DNA from: CAZMNY01 sp964635375
GTDB taxonomy: Bacteria; Planctomycetota; Planctomycetia; Pirellulales; Pirellulaceae
DNA length: 64,000 nt
Direction of reading: 5' to 3'
NCBI GenBank assembly: GCA_964635375.1
Contig: CAZWOU010000007.1
Span: forward strand, 1 to 64,000
Below, in pieces: positions 8,521 through 17,275 of the stretch. Positions within the stretch are counted from its first letter, which is position 1; each line of letters begins with the position of its first letter. The translations under genes were made by a program, and so were the position numbers. The notes below the pieces were generated by a model. That model had not been told where the DNA came from. It was given only the letters and a program-made list of their open reading frames with translations, and made no database searches.

Positions 8521-9828
8521 ATGTCATTGATCAACAAGGAACGCAGGTCGTTTTTGAGAGCGGCGGGCGTCTGTGTTGCGCTGCCGGCATTGGAATCCTT
8601 GCCCCTCGGGTTGTCGAGCCTGGGGTCGTCGAGCCGCGCGTCGGCGGCGGAGCAAGCTGGCTCGCCTCGACGGATGATCTGCATCGGGAACGAGTTTGGA
8701 ATGTTCCCCGGCGCTTTCTGGCCGAAGACGTTGGGGGCGAAGTACGAAACGACGGCGCTGCTCAAGCCGTTGCAGTCTCATCGCAAAGACTACACGCTAT
8801 TTTCGCACCTCGACCACGGGCTCAAAGGCGGACACTTTGCGGTGCACACCTTCTTGACCGGTGTGAACTCAAGCGACGCTCGCGGTGCGCCAGATGACGG
8901 TATGAGCCTCGACCAGAGGGCTGCCGAGTTCGTCGGTTCGCGAACTCGCTTCCCCTCGCTCACGATCGGTTCCGATAACGGGCTGCATGGCGGGTGCCAA
9001 ATGTGTTGGACTCGCACCGGAACGCGGATCCCGCCGATCCAAGGGCCGCGCGAGTTGTTTCGATCTCTCTTTGTTGAGGACGATGCGAAGGCCAAGCGTC
9101 TTGCCGAAGATCGCATCCGGCTGCAGGGCTCAATTCTCGACGCGGTGCATGGCGACGCCCAGTCGCTCAAGCGAAAACTCAACAAGTCCGATGGAGCGAA
9201 GTTGGACGAGTATTTCTCTTCGATCCGCGATGTGGAAGCGAAGCTTGCTCTTGACCGTCAATGGCAGAGAATCGCAAAGCCGAAATCTTCCCTGCGCGAG
9301 CCAGCCAACCTTGGCTTGGCTCGCGACCTGCCAAAGATCTACGACTTGATCGCGCTTGCTTTGCAAACCGACTCAACACGCGTGGCGACGTTGGAGATCG
9401 GCGGAAGCTTTGTCGCTCGCGACTTGGGGATCTCCAAGGGCTACCATGGACTCTCCCACCATGGGCATCTCCCAGCCAATCTAGAGTTGCTTGTGCAAAT
9501 CGAACTCTACCAGGTTGAGCAATTTGCACGTTTCCTGGAAAAACTGCGATCCATTCGCGAACCACAGAGCGACGCGTCTCTTCTCGATTCGTCCACGGTC
9601 CTGTTCGGCAGCGGCATGGGCAACGGCAACGCGCACACGAACCACGACCTACCGATCATCCTCGCCGGCGGCGGTTTCAGACACGGCGAACACAAGTCGT
9701 TTCCCTCCGCCAAACGACAGCGTGTTCCGCTGAGCAATCTGTTTGTGTCGATGTTGCAGCGATTTGGCGTGGAGACGGATCGTTTTAGTGCGAGTTCCGG
9801 GACTTTGACTGGTTTGAAAACGGCCTGA
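8521..9828 (+). CDS. DUF1552 family Tat-exported protein
   Basis: A 435-residue protein with the Tat motif ERRSFLRAAGVCVALPALE at residues 8-26. The body follows DUF1552: PRRMICIGNEFGMFPGAFWP, a SHLDHGLKGGHFAVHTFLTG segment (about 97-116), SLDQRAAEFVGSRTRFPSL, and a C-terminal LFGSGMGNGNAHTNHDLPIILAGGG. It precedes the second DUF1592 gene by 2 bp, so the genes are almost certainly translationally coupled. Unlike the pair at 2517-6404, here the DUF1552 gene comes first. A GAAGG Shine-Dalgarno-like sequence stands upstream of the start. Confidence 0.93.
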   Translation: MSLINKERRSFLRAAGVCVALPALESLPLGLSSLGSSSRASAAEQAGSPRRMICIGNEFGMFPGAFWPKTLGAKYETTALLKPLQSHRKDYTLFSHLDHGLKGGHFAVHTFLTGVNSSDARGAPDDGMSLDQRAAEFVGSRTRFPSLTIGSDNGLHGGCQMCWTRTGTRIPPIQGPRELFRSLFVEDDAKAKRLAEDRIRLQGSILDAVHGDAQSLKRKLNKSDGAKLDEYFSSIRDVEAKLALDRQWQRIAKPKSSLREPANLGLARDLPKIYDLIALALQTDSTRVATLEIGGSFVARDLGISKGYHGLSHHGHLPANLELLVQIELYQVEQFARFLEKLRSIREPQSDASLLDSSTVLFGSGMGNGNAHTNHDLPIILAGGGFRHGEHKSFPSAKRQRVPLSNLFVSMLQRFGVETDRFSASSGTLTGLKTA

Positions 9829-9830
9829 GT

Positions 9831-12353
9831 ATGAACAGAATTTGGATCGAACTGCGAGTTCTCGCCAGGCAGAGTAGCCGCGTCTCTCTGGTCGTGTTGT
9901 TTTGTCTAGCCGCCGCGAATTTCGCGCCGCCGGCGACAGCCGATGACACCCAGCCCGCCACGTTTGCGAAATCGGTGCAGCCGCTTCTGAAGAAGTACTG
10001 CTCGGGCTGTCACGGCGCCAAGGAGCCGAAGGGTGAGCGGCGTTTCGACTTGCTCGAGAGCGAGATTCGCAATGACGAGAATCTGCTCGATCAACAGGAC
10101 ATCCTTGACCAATTGACGCTGTCGGAAATGCCGCCCGTTGATTCTGACCAGCCGACCGCGATAGAACGCCGCCAGGCAATTCGCTGGCTCACTGGTCAGA
10201 TCGCCGAGCACTATCGGACTTCTAAGAGAGAAGACGCTCGCCCCTCCCTGCGGCGGTTGAACTCGCGTGAGTATCGGAACACGGTGCGAGACCTGTTTCA
10301 CCTGAACATGACGATGTTCGACCCGACAACGACGTTTCCGCGAGACCAGACGACGCAGAATCTCGACAATGTGGGCGGCGCGTTGGTGACATCGGGCTAT
10401 TTGCTCGCCCAATACTTGTCCGCGGCGGAGCAGGTTGTCGATCGAGCTTTGGAGCCGTTGGAGAAGCCGGCAGTTCAAACGTGGACGTTCCGCGATGGGT
10501 TTCGCCAGCAGCCGGAGATTGACCAGGTCCATCGGCGAACCAATCGCTTTGAACACATGACGCTGTACGACGTGATCGGGGCCGACAAGCATGAGGGCGC
10601 CTACGGGCCTATACACGCTTTCCGAGAAGGCGTTCCGTTCGATGGGATTTACGAAATCCGCATCAAGGCGGAAGCCCTGAATCGGCTCAATCCCTACGAT
10701 CCAAAATTCTTGGGCCTCGATCCGAGTGAGCCTCTGCGATTGGGCGTTGTTCCTGGCGACGCCACGGTTGGGCCGCTGCACAAGCCGCAGCCCATCGAGC
10801 CGCTGCTGGCGGAAGTTGCTTTGGCCGATGAATCGAAATGGTACACCTTGCGAGTTTGGCTTGATGCTGGATACACGCCTCGGTTCGTCTTTCGAAACGG
10901 CCTCATGGATGTGAGAACGCTCTGGTCAAAACTGCGGAGACGCTACCCCAAGCAGTTTCCTGATCGCAAGAAGCCTGGCATTGTGGAATCGCGATTCAAC
11001 GCGATCAAGTATGGCAAGCTGCCTCAGATTCACATCCATGAAATCGAAATCAAGGGACCTTTCTTCGAGGAGTGGCCGACGCTAAGTCAGCGCGTGTTGT
11101 TGGGCGAGAATTGTGAGGAGATTCTGCAGACCGGAGAGCTCACTGAAACAGAGATGCGAGCGAGACTCAAGGCAATCGCCACCGCGGCCTACCGCCGGCC
11201 TGTTCAGGCAGACGAAATCGACCGGATCGTCGCCGTGGTCAAGCAGCGGGCAGCGAGCGGTCGGTCATCGCTAGAAGCATTTTCGGACGGGCTGAAGACA
11301 ATTCTCTGCGCTCCCAAGTTCTTGTTCCTCGAACAGGCCGAGGATGACCAGCTGCCAGCTACTGCTTTCGCTTCGCGACTTTCATATTTTCTCTGGTCAT
11401 CGACGCCCGATGCGAAACTTGTGGAGCTTGCTTCGAGTGGGCAGCTTCAGAATCCTCGCGTGCTGCGGGAGCAAGTTTCGCGGATGCTGAAGGACCCGAA
11501 GTCCAACGCATTTGTGGATGGCTTTCTCGATGCTTGGCTTACCCTGCGGGACCTCGGTTCAAGCCCGCCCGACCGTGCCAAATTTGCCGCCTACTACCAC
11601 CACGACCTCGGCTCCTCGATGCGGCAGGAAACTCGGCTCTATACTCGGCACATGATTGAAGAGAATCTGAGCGTGGGCAGTTTCCTGGACTCGGATTTTA
11701 CGTTCGTCGACAAACCTCTCGCCAGGCTCTATGGGATTCAACCGCCCGAGGGCAGCGGTTTTCATCGAGTCCCCATAACCGACCGGCGTCGGGGCGGCTT
11801 GTTGGGCCAAGCCAGCGTGCTGACGGTCACCGCCAACGGAATCGACACGTCGCCTGTCTATCGCGGCATTTGGGTCTTAGAGAATATTCTCGGCTCGCCC
11901 CCTTCTGCTCCGCCCGATGTGGAGCCGTTGGATCCCGATATTCGCGGCGCCAAATCGATTCGCGAACAACTGGAGAAACATCGGATCTCGCCAGTCTGCA
12001 ACGACTGCCACCGCAAGATCGACCCGCCTGGTTTTGCGATGGAAAACTTCGACCCGATCGGCCGCTGGCGAGACAACTACAGGCGCGGCGTTCCGGTTGA
12101 CGCGTCCGGCACGCTGCCCAATGGCAAGAAGTTCAAGAACATCGAAGGGCTCAAACGCATTCTTGTGCAACAGAAAACCCGATTTGCCCGCGCTCTGACC
12201 GGGAAGATGCTCAGCTACGGCATCGGCCGAGGCCAAGTCCCGACCGATCGCCCGCACATCGATGCGATTCTCGAACAGATTTCGAGTAGCGACTACGGCT
12301 TTCGTGACCTGATCAGCGAGGTCGTGCTCAGCCAGCCTTTCCGTTCACCTTAG
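9831..12353 (+). CDS. DUF1592-type cytochrome-like protein
   Basis: An 840-residue exported protein (hydrophobic segment about 18-36, SRVSLVVLFCLAAANF). Domain order: PSCyt1-like haem region with CSGCHGAKEPKG (about residue 56), DUF1587 (about 138-210, LRRLNSREYRNTVRDLF), beta-rich middle, DUF1595 (about 435-500, TAAYRRPVQADE), DUF1592 (about 505-635, FASRLSYFLWSSTPD), DUF1588 (about 650-745, CNDCHRKIDPPGFAMENFDPIG) and DUF1585 (about 770-835). Two CxxCH motifs are intact. It is coupled to the DUF1552 gene upstream and is a paralogue of the protein encoded at 3906-6404, sharing the whole architecture. Confidence 0.93.
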   Translation: MNRIWIELRVLARQSSRVSLVVLFCLAAANFAPPATADDTQPATFAKSVQPLLKKYCSGCHGAKEPKGERRFDLLESEIRNDENLLDQQDILDQLTLSEMPPVDSDQPTAIERRQAIRWLTGQIAEHYRTSKREDARPSLRRLNSREYRNTVRDLFHLNMTMFDPTTTFPRDQTTQNLDNVGGALVTSGYLLAQYLSAAEQVVDRALEPLEKPAVQTWTFRDGFRQQPEIDQVHRRTNRFEHMTLYDVIGADKHEGAYGPIHAFREGVPFDGIYEIRIKAEALNRLNPYDPKFLGLDPSEPLRLGVVPGDATVGPLHKPQPIEPLLAEVALADESKWYTLRVWLDAGYTPRFVFRNGLMDVRTLWSKLRRRYPKQFPDRKKPGIVESRFNAIKYGKLPQIHIHEIEIKGPFFEEWPTLSQRVLLGENCEEILQTGELTETEMRARLKAIATAAYRRPVQADEIDRIVAVVKQRAASGRSSLEAFSDGLKTILCAPKFLFLEQAEDDQLPATAFASRLSYFLWSSTPDAKLVELASSGQLQNPRVLREQVSRMLKDPKSNAFVDGFLDAWLTLRDLGSSPPDRAKFAAYYHHDLGSSMRQETRLYTRHMIEENLSVGSFLDSDFTFVDKPLARLYGIQPPEGSGFHRVPITDRRRGGLLGQASVLTVTANGIDTSPVYRGIWVLENILGSPPSAPPDVEPLDPDIRGAKSIREQLEKHRISPVCNDCHRKIDPPGFAMENFDPIGRWRDNYRRGVPVDASGTLPNGKKFKNIEGLKRILVQQKTRFARALTGKMLSYGIGRGQVPTDRPHIDAILEQISSSDYGFRDLISEVVLSQPFRSP

Positions 12354-12705
12354 CTGGACAAAGTGTCTCGATGGGCGATTGGGGAACCGGGGCGAACGTC
12401 GAACTTTCGCAGATGGTTCGCCTGCAATCGCCCGCCAGTTGGCCTCGTGTCGGCGAAAGTGACTCCGGTACAACCTTGAGTTTCTGCTGAACCGGAATGC
12501 CGATTTTCTTCATTCGAATCTTGGCAATTTGCCGATTGACTGGTCCACACTCGCCCCAGAGCTGAGTTTGGGGCTTGCGGCTCCTCTCATTCAGCGTGGA
12601 CGGAGACGCCGGATGAGACTAAAATGAAGGCGAAGCTGCAAGCCGGCTTTCCCACCTGACGATAGTCAAACCCTCCCGCCAAATCCACCTAGCCCACGCG
12701 ACGAT
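12354..12705. other. 352-bp intergenic region
   Basis: No coding potential that I can support. It contains a 6-bp inverted repeat GCCCCA...TGGGGC (about 12554-12575) with no T tract, and a CTAAAAT sequence near 12618 that could be a -10-like element for the downstream DUF1549/DUF1553 operon. Neither is strong enough for a separate call. Confidence 0.4.
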
Positions 12706-14946
12706 ATGACCACACGTGATATCAATCGTTTGCACCGACACTTGCCATTTGCGATCGCGTTCGCCTTGGCCGCCTTTCTCTCCGCGGAGGCAGACTCGCC
12801 TGCCAGTGCGGCCGACCCCGTGAGCTTCGTGAATGATGTCGAGCCGATTCTGACCAAGGCCGGCTGCAACGGCGGCGTCTGTCATTCCAAGGCGGGCGGT
12901 CAAAATGGTTTCCAACTTTCCGTGCTTGGTTTCGAGCCCCAAGAGGATTACGAGCACTTGGTGCTCGAGGCGCGTGGCCGCAGGGTCTTTCCCAGCGATC
13001 CGCCGCGCAGCCTGATGTTGAAGAAGGCTTCTGGACAGGTTGCCCACGGGGGAGGCGTTCGGGTCGATGTGAAGTCGCAGGAGTACGCCACTCTTCGACG
13101 CTGGATTGCACAGGGGATGCCGCTCGCAATAGAGAACGATCGGGAACTGCTTTCAATCGAAGTTGATCCGACACGGGGATTGGTCCAGCCGCGCGGCAAG
13201 CAACAACTCAAGACAATCGCCATATACTCGGATGGCAGCAAACGCGATGTCACGTCGCTCGCGCTTTACGAATGTAACGACGCTGGCATGGCGGAGGTGA
13301 CCGACACCGGTCTGATGACAGCGCTCGACGTACCCGGCAAGGTTGCCGTGATGGTGCGATATCAGGGACGAGTTGCGGTCTACAACGCTGCGGTTCCGCT
13401 CGGCGCTGATGTAGGAAGATTGCCCGAGTCGCGAAACTTCGTGGACGACTTGGTCTTCGCCAACTTAACGGAGCTCGGCATCCCTCCATCGCCCGTCTGT
13501 GAGGACGAAGTGTTCTTACGCCGCGTCTCGCTGGACATCGGCGGTCGCCTGCCGACCGAGGACGAGGCCCGAGCTTTCTTGGCGAGCAAGGATCCCGATA
13601 AACGCAAGCATGCCATCGACGCTTTGCTGAGCAGCCCTGACTATGCCGACTATTTTGCCAACAAATGGACCGCGCTGCTCAAGAATCGTCGAGACGACGC
13701 CAGTGATATAACGTCCAACTTTGCCTTTCATGCTTGGATTCGCGATAGCCTGCTCGCCAACACGCCGTACGATCAACTGGTTCGTGAACTCTTGGCGTCC
13801 ACAGGCACCGTGATCGCCAACCCTCCCGTGGCGTGGTACAAGCGGGTCAAGGAACCGAAGCAACAGATTGAAGACATCGCCCAGCTGTTCCTTGGCGTGC
13901 GCATGCAGTGCGCTCAATGTCACCATCATCCGTTTGAACGCTGGAGCCAGAACGACTATTACGGACTGACCGCGTTCTTCAGCCAAGTTGGCCGCAAACC
14001 GACGGACACTCGCGGCGAGGATTTGATCTTTCACAAGCGCGGCGTCGCGAGCGCGAAGAACGTCAGGACGGGAGAGACATTAAGCCCGAGAGCTTTGGGG
14101 GACGACGTCGGCGAGATCAGCGCCGACCAGGATCCTCGCCTGCGACTAGCCAACTGGATGGGCGGCAAGAAGAACCCATTCTTTGCCAAGGCCTTGGTGA
14201 ATCGTTATTGGAAACACTTCTTCAAGCGTGGTTTGATCGAGCCGGAAGACGATATTCGCGACACCAATCCGCCCACGAACCCGGAGTTGCTCGCCGCCCT
14301 AGAAGGCCATTTTCTTCAGAGCGGGTTTGACCTCAAGGAGCTCGTGCGAGTCATCACGAACTCGCAAGCGTATCAATTAAGCGCCAAGCCCAACGAACAT
14401 AATTTGGTGGATGAGCAGAACTACTCGCGTTACTATCCCAAGCGGCTGCAGGCGGAAGTAATGCTTGACGCGATTGATCACTTGACGGAGGCCAGCACGA
14501 CGTTCGCCAATCTTCCGGCCGGTACGCGAGCGATCGCTTTGCCGGACAACAGCTACAACAAGTCGTCTCCGTTTCTTCGTGTCTTTGGTCGCCCTGAGAG
14601 CGCCAGCGTCTGCGAGTGTGAACGTGTTCAATCGGCCAGCCTGTCGCAGAGTCTGCACCTGATTAATGCGGCCGGGATCAAGGCAAAGCTCCGCAGCGCG
14701 AGTGGCCGGGCCGCTCGACTCGCCAAAGACAAGCGGCCCAGTCAAGAGAAGGTCCGCGAGCTCTATGTCGTCGCTTTCGCGCGTCAGCCTCGCGCTGGTG
14801 AATTGAAGACGGCTCTCGATTACTTGGCGGGAATACCGAACGACGCGGCCGGCAAGCCGATGAACAAGACCCAAGCGGAACGCGAGAATTATCAAGACCT
14901 CGTTTGGGCGCTGATCAACACGAAGGAGTTTCTCTTCAACCATTGA
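12706..14946 (+). CDS. DUF1549/DUF1553 protein with Big_2-like domain
   Basis: A 746-residue exported protein (signal about 13-37). Residues 40-145 form a haem-like region in which the motif is CNGGVCH, with four rather than two residues between the cysteines. Residues about 155-235 look like a bacterial Ig-like (Big_2) domain: YSDGSKRDVTSLALYECND and LMTALDVPGKVAVMVRYQG. DUF1549 follows (about 245-440; FLRRVSLDIGGRLPTEDEA, then MQCAQCHHHPFERWSQNDYYG), then DUF1553 (about 480-735; LANWMGGKKNPFFAKALVNRYWKHFF, ending KEFLFNH). It is first in a three-gene operon with the PPC and DUF1501 genes. Confidence 0.92.
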   Translation: MTTRDINRLHRHLPFAIAFALAAFLSAEADSPASAADPVSFVNDVEPILTKAGCNGGVCHSKAGGQNGFQLSVLGFEPQEDYEHLVLEARGRRVFPSDPPRSLMLKKASGQVAHGGGVRVDVKSQEYATLRRWIAQGMPLAIENDRELLSIEVDPTRGLVQPRGKQQLKTIAIYSDGSKRDVTSLALYECNDAGMAEVTDTGLMTALDVPGKVAVMVRYQGRVAVYNAAVPLGADVGRLPESRNFVDDLVFANLTELGIPPSPVCEDEVFLRRVSLDIGGRLPTEDEARAFLASKDPDKRKHAIDALLSSPDYADYFANKWTALLKNRRDDASDITSNFAFHAWIRDSLLANTPYDQLVRELLASTGTVIANPPVAWYKRVKEPKQQIEDIAQLFLGVRMQCAQCHHHPFERWSQNDYYGLTAFFSQVGRKPTDTRGEDLIFHKRGVASAKNVRTGETLSPRALGDDVGEISADQDPRLRLANWMGGKKNPFFAKALVNRYWKHFFKRGLIEPEDDIRDTNPPTNPELLAALEGHFLQSGFDLKELVRVITNSQAYQLSAKPNEHNLVDEQNYSRYYPKRLQAEVMLDAIDHLTEASTTFANLPAGTRAIALPDNSYNKSSPFLRVFGRPESASVCECERVQSASLSQSLHLINAAGIKAKLRSASGRAARLAKDKRPSQEKVRELYVVAFARQPRAGELKTALDYLAGIPNDAAGKPMNKTQAERENYQDLVWALINTKEFLFNH

Positions 14947-15028
14947 TCGTCTTGACGCCGCCCAGTGAAATGGTTTTAACGGCGCGATAATACAACGACT
15001 TTGCTCTCTCAAACCAGCCAGTGACTTC

Positions 15029-17275
15029 ATGATCAACCGCAAACTTGCGACCCTCCTCGTTCTGTTCTCCCTGGGCTCAACGGCTTCCGCCCAGTCGGTC
15101 TGCCTGCCCTCGCCCCGGTTGTTGGCGACGATGCCGATGGGCGGCCAGGCTGGCACGGAGTTCGAAGTTGTCATTCGTGGCGACAGCATCGAGGATCTTG
15201 AGGGGTTGTTGTTCTCCGCTCCTGGAATCACGGCAAAGCCGAAACTTGCGGCGGATGGCAAACCAGAAGCCAATAAGTTCGTTGTGACAATTGCGGCGAA
15301 TTGCCCGTTGGGGATTCACGAGGCCCGAGTCATGTCGCGCCTGGGCGTTTCTTCATCCCGCGTGTTCACGGTTGGCGCCCTGCAGGAAGTGCAGCAAACG
15401 AAAGCGAGTTTGACGGTCGCGACGGCCATGCCTCTCGCGGTGAATTCCGTTTGCAACGCGACGTCCTCCGCACGGGCGGTGAATCACTACTTGTTCGAAG
15501 CGGCCAAAGGGCAACGCGTTATCGTCGATTGCGCGGCGAAGGGCATCGATTCCAAGATGAACCCAGTGTTGATCGTGGCTGATTCCAAGGGGCGCGACTT
15601 GGTTGTTGAGCGACGCGGTGGGGCTCTCGATTTTACGGTGCCTGAGACGGGGGCCTACATCATCAAGGTCCATGAACTGACTTTCAAAGGCGGGGCCGAC
15701 TACTTCTACAGACTCGCGCTCCGCCAATTGCCGGCTGACGCACCGGTCGTACGGCAACCGAGCACGCATTCGGTCAGCTCGTTTTCTTGGCCGCCGAGCA
15801 ATCTGGCGGCCAACGCTTCGATGGCGGAGACCGAGCCCAACAACCAACACGCTCAAGCTCAAAAGATCAGCTTGCCGTGTGATATTAGCGGCAGCTTTTA
15901 CCCCGCAGCGGACGTCGATAAGTTTGAGTTTACTGCGAAGAAGGGCGATGTTTGGTGGGTCGAAGTTGCTTCAGCAAGACTCGGGCTGCCGACCGATCCC
16001 TCGATCATCGTTCAGCGGGTCAGCCGCCAGGGAGGGGAGGAGCAGTTGACGGATGTCGCCGAGCTCTCCGATATCGCCAGTCCGGTGAAGCGGTCGAGCA
16101 ACGGTTACTCGTACGACGGCCCTCCATACAACGCCGGCTCGCCGGACATTCTGGCCAAAGTGGAGATCAAAGAAGATGGCGTTTACCGCCTGCAGTTATC
16201 TGATCTCTTTGGCGGCACTCGCAACGACCTTGGCAACAAATACCGCTTGATTGTTCGCAAGGCGGCTCCTGATTTTGCCATCGTCGCCTGGGCGCTCCAC
16301 ATGGGTTTGCGAAATGGCGATCGCAACGCACTCTCTAAGCCGATTGCGCTTCGTGGCGGATCGACGATGGCGATGGAGGTTGTCGCGGTCAGACGGGACG
16401 GATTTAACGGCGAGATCGAATTGGTAATGGAAAATCTTCCGCCGGGAGTTAGCGCCGCTGGGCTCAAAATTCCCGCTGGAAAGTCGCGAGGCACGATGTT
16501 GCTGACCGCGGATCAAGATGCGCCTCGCGGTCGGAGTGTCGCCAAGTTCTTTGGGCGAGCAGTGATCGACGGGAAGGAAGTGGTTCACGCTTGCCAAGTG
16601 GCGTCTATGGCATGGCCGGTTCCCAACGCCTGGTCGGAGATCCCGGCGCCGCGACTTCTTGCCAATCTACCCGTCTCGGTTGGAAAGTCTGAGTTCGCCT
16701 CGCTGACGATTGCGGCGAAGGAGAACAAGGTTTGGGAGGCGACCGCTGGCGAAACGCTAAAAATCCCGCTGACCCATGTGCGTCGCGGAGAGTTTTCGGG
16801 CGCCACGATTGGGCTGAGCACTTTGGGCGCTGGATTCACGGGAGTACCGAAGTTCGAGCTCAAGATCGCGGACGACGAATCCGAAGTTGTCCTCGATTTG
16901 GGTAAACTGAAAACGCCGCCCGGTGATTATCTGATCGCTTTTTATGGCAGCGCCGTGGCCAAATACCGATACAATCCCAACGGCGTCATCGCCGCTGACG
17001 TTGCCCATCAACAGGCTCAACAAGCGGCGGCAAAGATCGCCAAGGAAGCTCAACTGCTTGCGGAAAAGGCGGAGACGACGGCTCCTGAGCAGCGGGCGAC
17101 GGCTCAAGCGGCGGCCAAGGCGATGGCGGAAAAGAAGAAAGCGGCCGACGCGTTGATCGCGTCCGCGGCCAAACTGTTGGACGCCGCGAAACGAAAAGCA
17201 CAACCCAAAGACATCGTCGATATCATTATCGCGGAACCTATTGCCATTCGCGTCAAACCTGCGGAGACAAAATGA
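15029..17275 (+). CDS. exported PPC-domain protein
   Basis: A 748-residue protein with a short signal peptide (ATLLVLFSLGSTASAQ). The region around residues 150-230 and again 270-400 shows the bacterial pre-peptidase C-terminal (PPC) pattern: AVNHYLFEAAKGQRVIVDC, then ETEPNNQHAQAQ...DISGSFYPAADVDKFEF, a jelly-roll often found on secreted proteins. Residues about 655-715 are an Ala/Lys/Gln-rich, probably coiled-coil segment (QQAQQAAAKIAKEAQLLAEKAE). It is the middle gene of the operon; its last codons overlap the DUF1501 start by 4 bp (ATGA). A carbohydrate- or protein-binding role next to its haem-protein neighbours is inferred. Confidence 0.88.
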   Translation: MINRKLATLLVLFSLGSTASAQSVCLPSPRLLATMPMGGQAGTEFEVVIRGDSIEDLEGLLFSAPGITAKPKLAADGKPEANKFVVTIAANCPLGIHEARVMSRLGVSSSRVFTVGALQEVQQTKASLTVATAMPLAVNSVCNATSSARAVNHYLFEAAKGQRVIVDCAAKGIDSKMNPVLIVADSKGRDLVVERRGGALDFTVPETGAYIIKVHELTFKGGADYFYRLALRQLPADAPVVRQPSTHSVSSFSWPPSNLAANASMAETEPNNQHAQAQKISLPCDISGSFYPAADVDKFEFTAKKGDVWWVEVASARLGLPTDPSIIVQRVSRQGGEEQLTDVAELSDIASPVKRSSNGYSYDGPPYNAGSPDILAKVEIKEDGVYRLQLSDLFGGTRNDLGNKYRLIVRKAAPDFAIVAWALHMGLRNGDRNALSKPIALRGGSTMAMEVVAVRRDGFNGEIELVMENLPPGVSAAGLKIPAGKSRGTMLLTADQDAPRGRSVAKFFGRAVIDGKEVVHACQVASMAWPVPNAWSEIPAPRLLANLPVSVGKSEFASLTIAAKENKVWEATAGETLKIPLTHVRRGEFSGATIGLSTLGAGFTGVPKFELKIADDESEVVLDLGKLKTPPGDYLIAFYGSAVAKYRYNPNGVIAADVAHQQAQQAAAKIAKEAQLLAEKAETTAPEQRATAQAAAKAMAEKKKAADALIASAAKLLDAAKRKAQPKDIVDIIIAEPIAIRVKPAETK

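Noticed and set aside
12554..12575. GCCCCA/TGGGGC hairpin as terminator
   Set aside because: The stem is short and no T tract follows.
14377..15273. 298-codon minus-strand open frame over the DUF1553/PPC junction
   Set aside because: It covers the ends of two well-supported plus-strand genes, has no Shine-Dalgarno or domain, and is a reading-frame shadow.
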